In this document: positions 1 through 7,767 of the stretch, one piece after another | Numbering within the stretch: position 1 is the stretch's first letter | How the letters are laid out: each line of letters opens with the position of its first letter | Assembly: GCA_900554305.1 (NCBI GenBank) | Contig: USGV01000007.1 | Coordinates: 1-61,932 of the forward strand | Source of the DNA: an uncultured Mycoplasmatota bacterium | GTDB lineage: Bacteria; Bacillota_I; Bacilli_A; RF39; UBA660 | Reading direction: 5' to 3' | DNA: 61,932 nt | Notes under the pieces: generated by a model | Seen by the model: only the letters and a program-made list of their open reading frames with translations | Told to the model about the DNA's origin: nothing | Databases searched by the model: none | Program-made: the position numbers and the translations under genes

Positions 1-90
1 ATAGAACTCAACTAGGGTTTGAATAACATTGCTTTTAAACTGTCTACTTTTTATTTACAAGTTCAATCAAACAATGATTTGCTTTTTTAA

Positions 91-315
91 TTAACTTTCC
101 TCAGTTTCTAATTTTCTTCTCGTAAGTAATAACAAAGCATGCTCAAACTCTTCATCATCTTCTAAAGGAAGTAATAAATCCGGATTGTTAACATCCTCCT
201 TACGAATCATCATATCTCGTGGATCTTTTTCATTAGAAAGATATAAGTAAGAATCAATTTTTGTAACTAAAACATAATCTTTATTATCAAAAGAATAAAT
301 TTCTACCTCATCCAT
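91..315 (-). CDS. DUF1292-like small acidic protein
   Basis: A 74-residue acidic cytosolic protein with no membrane segment. The pattern of an N-terminal beta-rich stretch (EIYSFDNKDYVLVTKID, then YLYLSNE) followed by an acidic helical tail resembles DUF1292/YrzB proteins, whose function is unknown. Its ATG overlaps the stop of the upstream gene by one base (TAATG), so the two are probably translationally coupled. No clear rho-independent terminator follows in the 90 bases left before the window edge. Family assignment is by pattern only and moderately uncertain. Confidence 0.6.
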   Translation of the reverse strand: MDEVEIYSFDNKDYVLVTKIDSYLYLSNEKDPRDMMIRKEDVNNPDLLLPLEDDEEFEHALLLLTRRKLETEES

Positions 316-1094
316 TATTTACCACCCATACCTTTCTCTCCGGTATTTTGAATATCTTGACCAGAATTAAGCATAGCTTCAAGTTGAGAATTCGCATCTA
401 TATGACTACGAGCAATATCTGCTTCTGTCTGCTGAACAATATAATTTCTAACATCCGCTTTAAAATCCGGATCTTGAATACCATCCTCATATCTTTCAGG
501 ATTTAAGCTACGAACTAAAGTATCAGGATTCTCACCAAAAGAATGTTCTACAATACTAGACAACTCATCCTGAGTATATGTCTCATTTAAACTACTACCT
601 AAAGTTCCAAGTACAATTAACGGATCTCCGCCATTTTCCAATATCGCATCCACATCCTGTCCAACTCCCCAAGTATTCAATTGCCAGTTCTGCAAATCAT
701 CAGTCCTAGATTTATGATTATTAACAGCTTGACTAGTAGCAGCTACAACTGGATTTTGATTAATCATATCAAACTCGTGTAAATTATCTCCAAGAGATTG
801 AAGTCCAACAAGAGCGGCAGCCCCCAAGCCCATAGCCAAAACAATACCTTTCCAATGCCTTTGCAATTGTCCTTTTAAACTTTTATCAACTTTTTTTCTA
901 CTTTGCTTAGCATGAATACTTCTCCGATCTAAAGAACGCCTACGCATTTCTTCATATACTTCATAATCATCGTCAGTCATATTTCTAGCATTAGTCTGTC
1001 TTCTATATTGCGATGAAGCAGGTCTTTGATGATAAGTATTAGTCTTCTGCATAAAATCTGGAATTCCCAAACGGTCCTCGTTACTATATGCCAT
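315..1094 (-). CDS. Unknown single-pass membrane protein
   Basis: I do not recognise this 259-residue protein. Residues 1-80 are hydrophilic and strongly basic (many RR and KK pairs, expected cytoplasmic). One hydrophobic segment lies near residues 84-105, and a roughly 150-residue Asn/Asp/Gln-rich region follows, which by the positive-inside rule would be outside the cell. The ATG at 1094 has a GAGGTG ribosome site 8 bases upstream and a good promoter just before it (1116-1144). It is followed by the DUF1292-like gene with a one-base overlap. The layout of basic cytosolic head, one membrane pass and outer tail recurs in other unknown proteins of this window (25614-26696, 39925-41421). Confidence 0.7.
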   Translation of the reverse strand: MAYSNEDRLGIPDFMQKTNTYHQRPASSQYRRQTNARNMTDDDYEVYEEMRRRSLDRRSIHAKQSRKKVDKSLKGQLQRHWKGIVLAMGLGAAALVGLQSLGDNLHEFDMINQNPVVAATSQAVNNHKSRTDDLQNWQLNTWGVGQDVDAILENGGDPLIVLGTLGSSLNETYTQDELSSIVEHSFGENPDTLVRSLNPERYEDGIQDPDFKADVRNYIVQQTEADIARSHIDANSQLEAMLNSGQDIQNTGEKGMGGK

Positions 1095-1115
1095 ATCTAA
1101 TTCACCTCTAGTATA

Positions 1116-1144
1116 ACTATAGCAAACTACATAAAAAAAATCAA
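1116..1144 (-). promoter_or_regulatory. Sigma-A-type promoter of the 315-1094 gene
   Basis: On the minus strand TTGATT (1144-1139) is separated by 17 bases from TATAGT (1121-1116), about 20 bases before the ribosome site. Seen directly; activity is inferred. Confidence 0.55.
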
Positions 1145-1244
1145 AAAAAATGTAAATTTTTAGTGTAAATGGTAAAAACTATTTAACATAATAAAACAGA
1201 GAAAAATCAAACTATTAATGTAGTAAAGAAAAGAGGTGATTTTT

Positions 1245-2231
1245 TTGAAAATAAAAAATAAATTACTACTAACAATACTTCTTCTAACAATAACTATTAT
1301 TCCCATAAATACACTTGCTTATTCTGACTACATAATAGCATCAGGAAAAACAATCGGAATAGAAGTAAACTCAAATGGCGTATTAGTTGTCGGATTTTAT
1401 GAAGTAGATAATTCCTATCTAGCAAAAGACGCTGGCTTTGAAATAGGAGATAAAATTATCAAAGTAAACGAAACTAAAGTAAACAGTATTTCTGAGATGG
1501 TAGAAGCTCTAAAACAAGAACAAGAAAATGAAACAATTTTTACTATAACAAGAGACAATAAAGAAAAAACAATAAAAATGCAACTATTAGAAGACGAAAA
1601 TAAAGTTTTAAAGACTGGACTATATGTGAAAGATCAAATTAATGGAATTGGAACACTAACATATATAGATCCAGGAACAAGACGTTTTGGTGCCTTAGGA
1701 CACGAAATAATAGAAACAACAACAGCTCAAAAATTTGAAATTAAAGATGGAAAAATTTTTAAAGCAAATGTTTCTAATATAAAAAAGAGTAGAGATGGTG
1801 CTGCCGGAGAAAAAAATGCAAACTACGACAAAACAACATCAGAAGGAGCAATAGACAATAATGATATCACTGGAATTTATGGAAACTATCAAGAAGAAAT
1901 AAGTAATATGGAAACTTTAGAGGTAGGAACAAAAGATGAAATAACGACAGGAAAAGCCACAATAAAAACAGTAATTGAAAATAATAAAGTAGAAGAATTT
2001 GAGATTAACATTCTAGCTATAGATAAAAACAGTAAAACAAAAAATATTCTTTTTGAAATAACAGATGAAGAATTACTAAATAAAACTGGTGGCGTAGTAC
2101 AAGGAATGAGTGGATCACCAATCATACAAAATAATAAAATTATAGGGGCAGTAAACTATGTAATAGTTAATGATACAAAAAAAGGATACGGAATCTTTAT
2201 TACTACCATGCTAGAAGAAGGAGAAAAATAA
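1245..2231 (+). CDS. spoIVB: SpoIVB-like S55 serine peptidase with PDZ domain
   Basis: In sporulating Firmicutes SpoIVB is a forespore-secreted serine protease that triggers sigma-K activation. Here there is an N-terminal hydrophobic signal anchor (about residues 8-25), a PDZ domain (about 40-115, with LAKDAGFEIGDKIIKVN) and an S55 peptidase domain. Counting from an in-frame GTG three codons upstream, the likely catalytic residues are His156 in GALGHE, Asp277, and Ser292 in GMSGSP; the Asp-Ser spacing of 15 equals that of B. subtilis (Asp363/Ser378). I chose the TTG at 1245 because the GTG at 1236 lies inside the AGAGGTGAT ribosome site. The protein (328 residues) is about 100 residues shorter than the B. 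subtilis enzyme, mainly before the PDZ domain. A terminator follows immediately, so it is probably monocistronic. Confidence 0.85.
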   Translation: MKIKNKLLLTILLLTITIIPINTLAYSDYIIASGKTIGIEVNSNGVLVVGFYEVDNSYLAKDAGFEIGDKIIKVNETKVNSISEMVEALKQEQENETIFTITRDNKEKTIKMQLLEDENKVLKTGLYVKDQINGIGTLTYIDPGTRRFGALGHEIIETTTAQKFEIKDGKIFKANVSNIKKSRDGAAGEKNANYDKTTSEGAIDNNDITGIYGNYQEEISNMETLEVGTKDEITTGKATIKTVIENNKVEEFEINILAIDKNSKTKNILFEITDEELLNKTGGVVQGMSGSPIIQNNKIIGAVNYVIVNDTKKGYGIFITTMLEEGEK

Positions 2232-2256
2232 AGAGGCAAAAGTCTCTTTATTTTTA
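2230..2256 (+). terminator. Terminator after spoIVB-like gene
   Basis: Stem AAAGAG (2230-2235) with CTCTTT (2244-2249), followed by ATTTTT. It overlaps the last base of the stop region of the peptidase gene. Confidence 0.7.
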
Positions 2257-2300
2257 AATAAAATTATGTTAGAATATATAACCAGACAGGGGATGAGGAT

Positions 2301-2603
2301 ATGAAAGTATGGACAAAAGTAAAATTAACAGACAAAAATAAAGATGTAGAATTAATTGCTAAATCATTAACTAATTATTTATATGGCTATGGACCAATTT
2401 TAAATATTACCAGAAAATACCACATTAAACCAGAAGACAGAAAAGTATTAGATCAATATACAGCTAATCGTATCGCAGGTATATTGATGCTGTACTTAGC
2501 AAAAGATACAAAAAGAATCAATGATATCGTAAATAAATATAACATTCCAGAAGGAATTGTACAGGATATAATCCCCGAACTAGAAGGATATATAGAAAGA
2601 TAA
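2301..2603 (+). CDS. Unknown small protein
   Basis: A 100-residue soluble, lysine-rich protein that I do not recognise. It has no membrane segment or Cys motif. The second half (roughly residues 45-100) looks helical, with the stretch INDIVNKYNIPEGIVQDI resembling a small helix-turn-helix, but this is too weak to assign DNA binding. It lies between the SpoIVB-like and SpoIIM-like genes and has its own terminator, so a sporulation link is only positional. Confidence 0.65.
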   Translation: MKVWTKVKLTDKNKDVELIAKSLTNYLYGYGPILNITRKYHIKPEDRKVLDQYTANRIAGILMLYLAKDTKRINDIVNKYNIPEGIVQDIIPELEGYIER

Positions 2604-2604
2604 A

Positions 2605-2630
2605 AAAAGACATCAAAAGATGTCTTTTAA
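2605..2630. terminator. Bidirectional terminator
   Basis: Perfect 10-bp stem AAAAGACATC (2605-2614) and GATGTCTTTT (2619-2628) with an AAAA loop. It serves the plus-strand 2301-2603 gene and, on the minus strand, the 28-residue ORF ending at 2634, where it is followed by a run of T. Confidence 0.85.
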
Positions 2631-2633
2631 CTT

Positions 2634-2720
2634 CTACAAATATAACAAAACACTTAAAAAGGAAATAACCATTACAACCACTAAAATGATGGATACTATT
2701 TTAACAACTTTTTGATTCAT
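2634..2720 (-). CDS. 28-residue single-pass membrane microprotein
   Basis: This short ORF encodes MNQKVVKIVSIILVVVMVIS plus eight more residues (FLSVLLYL): a short basic N terminus and one transmembrane helix. A GAGGTG ribosome site (CACCTC on plus at 2728-2733) sits 7 bases before the ATG, and a strong terminator lies just after the stop. Size and layout recall the Prli42 stressosome-anchoring miniprotein of Listeria and other Firmicutes, but at this length similarity is weak evidence. It is divergent from the SpoIIM-like gene. Confidence 0.6.
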   Translation of the reverse strand: MNQKVVKIVSIILVVVMVISFLSVLLYL

Positions 2721-2825
2721 TATTATACACCTCAACAATAATTATAAAATAAATAGCGAAAAAAGTAAAATGAATTTTTTCATAGTACAAATCATCCAGG
2801 AATATGAATATACAAAGGAGATACT

Positions 2826-3422
2826 ATGAAAAAAATAATAAACGAACTAAAACAAAATAAACTATTACTAATATTAACTATTCTAACCATTCTATTTACC
2901 ATAATAGGAAGCCTATTTCCAGCAATATTATCTGAAAGTAACAAAGAACTAATTAAAAGTAGTATTACAGAATTTATAAACAAAATAAATAAAAATGAAG
3001 TAAATTATATATCGGCCCTAATTTCTAGTTGTTCAAATAACATACTAATAACAATTCTTCTATGGGTATTAGGGCTATCACTAATAGGAATACCATTAAT
3101 CTTAATTATTCACACTTTTAAATGCTTTATCACTGGCTTTTCTCTAACAAGTATCCTAATTACTTATGGAATAAAAGGAAGCATAACATCACTTATATAT
3201 AGCATTCCAAACATCTTCAATATGCTAGGAAGTTTATTATTAAGTTATTATGCTATTTCTTTTTCCATCACTATTTATAAATGTATCTTTAAAAAAGAAA
3301 CAAAAAATTGGTCATCCATCACCAGACAATATATAAAAATAGGAATTTTCTTCTTCCTATATGCAATTATTATTTCGGTAGTAGAAAGTTATGTTATTCC
3401 TAATATATTAATATTATTATAA
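2826..3422 (+). CDS. spoIIM: SpoIIM-like membrane protein (stage II sporulation protein M family)
   Basis: SpoIIM is part of the DMP peptidoglycan-degrading complex that drives engulfment during sporulation; related DUF95 proteins occur in non-sporulators. This 198-residue protein has a basic N terminus, a first membrane helix (about 13-35), a soluble stretch of about 40 residues, then four hydrophobic segments, with the FK-F-GF element (near residues 98-105) typical of the family. Length matches SpoIIM. The ATG has AAAGGAG upstream. It is not next to other engulfment genes here. Membership of the family is fairly clear; the sporulation role rests on the other sporulation genes in the window. 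Confidence 0.75.
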   Translation: MKKIINELKQNKLLLILTILTILFTIIGSLFPAILSESNKELIKSSITEFINKINKNEVNYISALISSCSNNILITILLWVLGLSLIGIPLILIIHTFKCFITGFSLTSILITYGIKGSITSLIYSIPNIFNMLGSLLLSYYAISFSITIYKCIFKKETKNWSSITRQYIKIGIFFFLYAIIISVVESYVIPNILILL

Positions 3423-3450
3423 AAGATAAGCTTATTATCTTTTTTCTTTT
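3422..3450 (+). terminator. Terminator after spoIIM-like gene
   Basis: Stem AAAGATAA (3422-3429) with TTATCTTT (3435-3442) followed by TTTT. Confidence 0.75.
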
Positions 3451-3485
3451 GAAAATCTACGATATAATAAAAAAGGTGATATTAT

Positions 3486-4520
3486 ATGGAAAGAAAAACT
3501 GTCGCAATAGGAATGAGTGGAGGAGTAGATTCATCTGTTGCTGCCTGCTTATTAAAAGATAAAGGATATAATGTAATCGGAGTAACTCTAGAATTATTAG
3601 ATAACGAAGAAACAAAAAAATCCATAGAAGATGCAAAAGCTATATGTAAAAAAATAGATATAAAACATTATGTATGCGATTTAAAAGAAGAATTCAAAGA
3701 GGAGATTGTACAAAACTTTATAACTGCATATAAACAAGGAAAAACCCCTAATCCATGTGTATTATGTAACAGACTATTTAAGTTTGGACTATTTTATAAA
3801 AAAGCACTAGAATTAGGGGCTGACTATATTTCTACAGGACACTATGCTAGAGTAAAAAACAACCGCTTAATGATGAGTCTAGCTGATGGGAAAGATCAAT
3901 CTTACTTTCTATGCCAAATCAAAAAAGAAATACTTCCAAAAGTCTTATTTCCCTTAAATGAATTCCAAAGCAAAGAAGAAATTCGCACATTAGCACGAAA
4001 ATATCAGCTACCAGTAAGTGAAAAAAAAGATAGTCAAGAAGTATGCTTTATCCCAAATGACGACTATAAAACTTTCTTAAAGAAAAACGGACAAGAAGAA
4101 GTCGAAGGAAAAATAATATTAACAGATAAAACTGTATTAGGAAATCACAAAGGTCTATTCAATTATACAATTGGTCAGAGAAAAGGTCTAAACATCTCAT
4201 ATAAAGAACCATTATACGTAATACAATTAGATACAAAAAATAATAATCTTATCGTTGGCACAAATAACGAATTATTTAATCAAGAATTAATCGCAACCAA
4301 TATGAACTACTTAGTTGAAAAAGACGAATTCTTTAAAACAAAATTATTCGCTAAAATACGGTCCAGAGGAAATTTAGAAGAAGTAGATACCGTCACCGAA
4401 GAACAAAATCGATTAAAAATAAAATTCAAAAATAAACTACGTGCAATCACTCCAGGCCAGCTAATCGTTTTTTATAATGAAAATAAAGAATGTTTAGGTG
4501 GCGCATACATCGAAAAGTAA
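3486..4520 (+). CDS. mnmA: tRNA-specific 2-thiouridylase MnmA
   Basis: MnmA uses ATP and a persulfide to thiolate U34 of the Lys, Glu and Gln tRNAs. The PP-loop SGGVDS is at residues 11-16 and the tRNA-binding GHYAR near 118-122. The catalytic cysteine pair is Cys91 (NPCVLCNR) and Cys187 (SQEVCF). The protein is 344 residues, close to the usual 355-370. The ATG is preceded by AAGGTGAT. It appears monocistronic; no cysteine desulfurase lies next to it. Confidence 0.95.
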   Translation: MERKTVAIGMSGGVDSSVAACLLKDKGYNVIGVTLELLDNEETKKSIEDAKAICKKIDIKHYVCDLKEEFKEEIVQNFITAYKQGKTPNPCVLCNRLFKFGLFYKKALELGADYISTGHYARVKNNRLMMSLADGKDQSYFLCQIKKEILPKVLFPLNEFQSKEEIRTLARKYQLPVSEKKDSQEVCFIPNDDYKTFLKKNGQEEVEGKIILTDKTVLGNHKGLFNYTIGQRKGLNISYKEPLYVIQLDTKNNNLIVGTNNELFNQELIATNMNYLVEKDEFFKTKLFAKIRSRGNLEEVDTVTEEQNRLKIKFKNKLRAITPGQLIVFYNENKECLGGAYIEK

Positions 4521-4561
4521 ATTAGACAAAATCTCAAATACAAAAACGTGTCAATTTACAC

Positions 4562-4590
4562 TTGATTATTATTGTCAATATGTCTATAAT
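4562..4590 (+). promoter_or_regulatory. Promoter of the HTH gene with possible operator
   Basis: TTGATT (4562-4567), 17-base spacer, TATAAT (4585-4590). TGTCAAT occurs twice nearby, once within the imperfect inverted repeat GTGTCAATTTACAC (4548-4561) next to the -35 box and once in the spacer; this could be an operator for the HTH protein encoded downstream. Confidence 0.6.
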
Positions 4591-4613
4591 TATATTAGGA
4601 GGGTAAATAAAAA

Positions 4614-5381
4614 ATGAAAGAATTAAACGTAGTATTAACTGAACTAGGAATTAGCAAAGTTAGATTAGCCAAGTATTTAGGAGTTTCAAGACAGATGCTA
4701 TATAATTATCTAGCAATAGAAAACTTAAATGACTGGCCAAAAGAAAAAGCTGCTAAATTGCTAAGTTTATTGAATATAGAAAGCATAGAAGAACTAAAAG
4801 ATATAAAAATTAATGGAGAATATATCATTGAAGTAGAAAACAGATTAAAAGAAGGTGTAAAAGACTCTTCTAATAAAGAAGTAATTGCAGATTTAAAAGG
4901 ATTTAATAAAAAAGAGCAAGAACTATTATCAGACATCATCAATTTATTAAAAGAAAAACTAGCAACAGATAAAACAAAAGATACATATAATACTTATTTA
5001 TATTTACACCACTTCTTACAATCAATGGAAACTACAGAAGAATTAAAATATATTCTAGCTTATATGTCTAAATCTTTAGGATTTACAGATCCAATGGAAT
5101 TTGTATTTAATAGCGATAAACAATTTATTTTCGAAAGTATTATGTTTAGTGCTATGACACTATATAATAACGGTGGAGCATCAAAGAATAAGATTAGCGA
5201 AACTCATAAACGCTTCGTACAAGATATTGAACATAAGAAGGAAGAAAAACTATCAAGAACCCAAGAATTAAACTCTGCAAAAGTACAAGCCCTTGCTGAA
5301 CTAGGATATACAGAAATTAATGAAGATAATGCCAAAGAAGTATTTGAAAAAATTGCAGAAATTCAATCAAGAAAAGTATAG
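4614..5381 (+). CDS. Unknown protein with N-terminal helix-turn-helix
   Basis: Residues 1-50 form a Cro/CI-like helix-turn-helix (LGISKVRLAKYLGVSRQMLY, then a second helical region), and the remaining 200 residues are charged and helical with no known domain that I can name. There is a strong AGGAGGG ribosome site and a consensus promoter. The C-terminal part contains a run ending in an EK/EE-rich coiled-coil-like helix (about residues 190-255). It is probably a DNA-binding regulator, perhaps autoregulatory given the repeats at its promoter, but the target and signal are unknown. Confidence 0.7.
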   Translation: MKELNVVLTELGISKVRLAKYLGVSRQMLYNYLAIENLNDWPKEKAAKLLSLLNIESIEELKDIKINGEYIIEVENRLKEGVKDSSNKEVIADLKGFNKKEQELLSDIINLLKEKLATDKTKDTYNTYLYLHHFLQSMETTEELKYILAYMSKSLGFTDPMEFVFNSDKQFIFESIMFSAMTLYNNGGASKNKISETHKRFVQDIEHKKEEKLSRTQELNSAKVQALAELGYTEINEDNAKEVFEKIAEIQSRKV

Positions 5382-5402
5382 ATTCCAAAAAGGAATCTTT
5401 TT
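5379..5402 (+). terminator. Terminator after HTH gene
   Basis: AGATTCC (5380-5386) and GGAATCT (5392-5398) with an AAAAA loop and following T run. Confidence 0.8.
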
Positions 5403-5438
5403 CAATATAAAATAAAGAAAGAGTAGGGGAGAATAAAT

Positions 5439-5990
5439 ATGGAACTAATTGGATATATAATTATATTCTTTATAATAGGATTAATTGGAGGAGTAATTAA
5501 CCAAACTTTATTTGAAAATACTAAAATAGGAAAAGTAAAAAAACAAATTGAAAATAATGAAAAGGTATATACAAAAAAAGATTATCTAACTATAACAGAA
5601 AAAAACTTTTATAACAAACTAAAAAAATTAGAACCACAATATAAAGTAATACCACAAATCAACTTAAGCACAGTAATTAATAAAACAAACAATACAAAAT
5701 ATCACACAGAGTTATATAGAAATATAGACTATGGAATTTTTACAAACGATTTTCAATTATTACTATTAATAGAATTGAATGATCAAACACATTATCAATC
5801 AAAAAGAAAATACAGAGATATCAAAGTACATGAAATATGTAAAAATGCAAATATTCCCATTATGACGTTTTATACAAATTATCCGAATGAAGAAAGCTAT
5901 GTAATAAATAGAATATTAAAAGAAATTCAGCCAAGTATAAATAATAATTCAATATTAGAAAATAACAGTAATAATATAGAAGTAAAATAA
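5439..5990 (+). CDS. Membrane-anchored DUF2726 protein
   Basis: One N-terminal membrane helix (about residues 3-20) is followed by a lysine-rich linker and a DUF2726 domain (about 48-165). Features of that domain seen here are a segment from LTITEKNFYNKL through PQINLSTVI, the core YGIFTNDFQLLLLIELND, and HYQSKRKYRDIKVHEICKNA. DUF2726 is related to restriction-endonuclease-like folds: the D in YGIF-ND, the E in IELND and a following Lys are the plausible metal site. The last 20 residues are Asn-rich. Its biological role is unknown. A GTAGGGGAG ribosome site precedes the ATG. Confidence 0.75.
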   Translation: MELIGYIIIFFIIGLIGGVINQTLFENTKIGKVKKQIENNEKVYTKKDYLTITEKNFYNKLKKLEPQYKVIPQINLSTVINKTNNTKYHTELYRNIDYGIFTNDFQLLLLIELNDQTHYQSKRKYRDIKVHEICKNANIPIMTFYTNYPNEESYVINRILKEIQPSINNNSILENNSNNIEVK

Positions 5991-6320
5991 GAAGTTAACA
6001 TAATATCAATTATAGGAAGTTAGATATAATTAAAAAAAACTATATAATTTAAGTATTAATTCTTTCATATTCACTATAATATAAATATATATATATAATT
6101 AATCTACTACTATTAAATAACATTATTAATAACAAATAAATGTATTTATTATATATAAAATACATTTTTTATTTGCAACAATATTAACTCTAATTTAATT
6201 AATTATAAATACATACATATATTTTATATATATTAACTAACGTTATCATAGTATCTCCATTTATAAAATAAATATACAATACAATGCACTCTCCTATATT
6301 TAAATATGTTAAAGTGCTCT
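5991..6320. other. Very AT-rich intergenic stretch
   Basis: This is the first part of a 580-bp gap between the DUF2726 gene and the DUF1540 gene. It is made largely of A/T tracts, including an alternating TA run near 6085-6100. I found no ORF with a ribosome site. The one clear element is the hairpin at 6138-6170. Confidence 0.5.
6138..6170 (+). terminator. Terminator-like hairpin in the AT-rich gap
   Basis: AAATGTATTT (6138-6147) pairs with AAATACATTT (6158-6167) and is followed by TTT. It lies 150 bases after the DUF2726 stop, so it could end that transcript. The stem is only A/T plus two G-C pairs. Confidence 0.4.
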
Positions 6321-6515
6321 GAAATGAATCGAAAGTAAAAAAGGTGAACAATTACCCGCCTCGATTTAATTTAGAGGAAGTCTGTGAAATCAATCGAAAA
6401 CACAAAAGATGGATAATTACCCATCTCAATTCATTTTAGAAAACATTCGTAAAATCGATTGAGAATAAAAAAGACGGATAGTTGTTCAACTCAATTCATC
6501 TGAGAGCATTTTAAA
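6321..6515. repeat. Three tandem 65-bp imperfect repeats with conserved hairpin
   Basis: Units are 6321-6385, 6386-6450 and 6451-6515, with exactly the same 65-base period. By eye, units 1/2 agree at about 47 of 65 positions and units 2/3 at about 44. Each unit can form an outer stem: AATCGA with TCGATT in unit 1, and GATTGAG with CTCAATT in unit 3, a compensating C-to-T/G-to-A change. Units 1 and 2 also have an inner stem (AGGTG/CGCCT; AGATGG/CCATCT). They end about 55 bases before the DUF1540 start codon. They could be operator repeats or a structured RNA leader. Confidence 0.7.
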
Positions 6516-6570
6516 TTTTACATATTTTTTATTATCTAGGAAATAATATAAATAAGGAGGTATTATAATA

Positions 6571-6735
6571 ATGAACAAAGGAACAATTAAGTGCGATGTA
6601 GAATCATGTAAGCATAACAATTGTGATAATGGATGTTGTGAACTAGATGAAGTAAAAATCAGTTGTACATGTAATAACGATTGCTGTAAAAAAACAGAGG
6701 AAACCATCTGTCAAAGCTTTAAAAAAGCAAAGTAG
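6571..6735 (+). CDS. DUF1540 cysteine-rich small protein
   Basis: This 54-residue protein has ten cysteines (8, 13, 18, 22, 23, 32, 34, 38, 39, 47). The framework of IKCDVESCKHN at the start, CELDEVKISC in the middle and CQSF at the end matches the DUF1540 family of Firmicutes, whose members are probably metal-binding and are of unknown role. It has a perfect AAGGAGG ribosome site (6554-6560) and its own terminator. The tandem 65-bp repeats lie directly upstream. Confidence 0.85.
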   Translation: MNKGTIKCDVESCKHNNCDNGCCELDEVKISCTCNNDCCKKTEETICQSFKKAK

Positions 6736-6748
6736 GGGAATAAAAGAA

Positions 6749-6777
6749 AAAAATACCTAAAGTTAATAGGTATTTTT
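6749..6777. terminator. Bidirectional terminator between convergent genes
   Basis: AAAATACCTA (6750-6759) pairs with TAGGTATTTT (6767-6776), flanked by A and T runs on both sides. It overlaps the last codons of the minus-strand 6763-7764 gene. Confidence 0.8.
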
Positions 6778-7764
6778 ATTTAGCACTTTCCCCCTACTTT
6801 CTTTCTGTAATTCAAAATAAGAACGTGAAACATTATCTCTAAAAGAGAAATCTTCATCCACAACATTCCCATCAGAAAGAACTCTAGCAGCTCCAAAATA
6901 TATATCAGAATCCAAGACCGCTTGATTAATCTCATTAGCAACTTTTAATAATTCATCATGTTGTTCCTTAGAAATTTTCTCTGGAATATACGAATATATC
7001 TCCCCTTCATTAAAAAGCAAAACAGCAGAAGAAAAATTAATAACTTTTTGAGGCAAGCTCATTTCTTCAGCAGCAACATCACAATTACACATACAAGATA
7101 ATAGATAATTTAACGTCTCTTGATGCGCATTTTTAGTAACTGTAGAACTATACCTCTCCCCTTCTCTATTAACTAAAAGAACACCACAACAACCATGATT
7201 AATAGGAAAAGAATAAATACTATCATCTGTTAGCATTTTCCTAATATCAAAAGTACGAAAATCATGGAACATTTGAACTTCTTCATCAGTAGATTGATGA
7301 AAGCTATCACGTAAAAACATCTGAATCGCTTCTTTAAAAGAAACTTTATTGTTATTCTTATATAAAGGTGGATAACATTCATAATCATAACCAAAAGTAG
7401 TCTTATCCTTAACATATACCAAATTTTTATAATATCTACCAGCTATAGAGTTATCTTTAAATTCATCTAGTTTATCTAATAACTTCTCTGCATTTTCATA
7501 AGAAATACTCTGAGGTAAAAAAACAGTAAGATATTTGCCTGGAATTTCCTCTGCATAATCATCTCGTACTTTAATATTGTTAGTGACATGTATAATAGGT
7601 ATACCTTGCTCCCAATAATCAGTATATTCATGATGGACAAAAGGAACGTGACTAAAAACACCACAATACTCCTGAAGAATGTCACTTATCAACTCACCAT
7701 CACCAGAAATAGAAAAGCTAGAAGGATACTTAGAATCTACAATATATATTCTAGATATTTCCAT
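6763..7764 (-). CDS. Unknown cytosolic protein
   Basis: A 333-residue soluble protein that I do not recognise; no signal, membrane segment or nucleotide-binding motif is visible. It contains NHGCCGVLLVNREGERY in the middle and CMCNCDVAAEE later, so a metal site is possible but unproven. It starts 3 bases after the deoB stop, making it the third gene of an xerD-deoB-unknown operon. Nothing in the sequence ties it to nucleoside metabolism. Confidence 0.7.
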   Translation of the reverse strand: MEISRIYIVDSKYPSSFSISGDGELISDILQEYCGVFSHVPFVHHEYTDYWEQGIPIIHVTNNIKVRDDYAEEIPGKYLTVFLPQSISYENAEKLLDKLDEFKDNSIAGRYYKNLVYVKDKTTFGYDYECYPPLYKNNNKVSFKEAIQMFLRDSFHQSTDEEVQMFHDFRTFDIRKMLTDDSIYSFPINHGCCGVLLVNREGERYSSTVTKNAHQETLNYLLSCMCNCDVAAEEMSLPQKVINFSSAVLLFNEGEIYSYIPEKISKEQHDELLKVANEINQAVLDSDIYFGAARVLSDGNVVDEDFSFRDNVSRSYFELQKESRGKVLNKNTY

Positions 7765-7767
7765 AAA

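Noticed and set aside
1236..1244. GTG start for the SpoIVB-like gene
   Set aside because: The GTG lies in the AGAGGTGAT ribosome site; the TTG at 1245 has proper spacing.
6321..6515. CRISPR array
   Set aside because: Only three units, diverged along their whole length, with no constant repeat and variable spacer pattern; no cas genes nearby.
6486..6707. Minus-strand ORF of 73 codons
   Set aside because: It is antisense to the DUF1540 gene, which has a perfect ribosome site and family motif.
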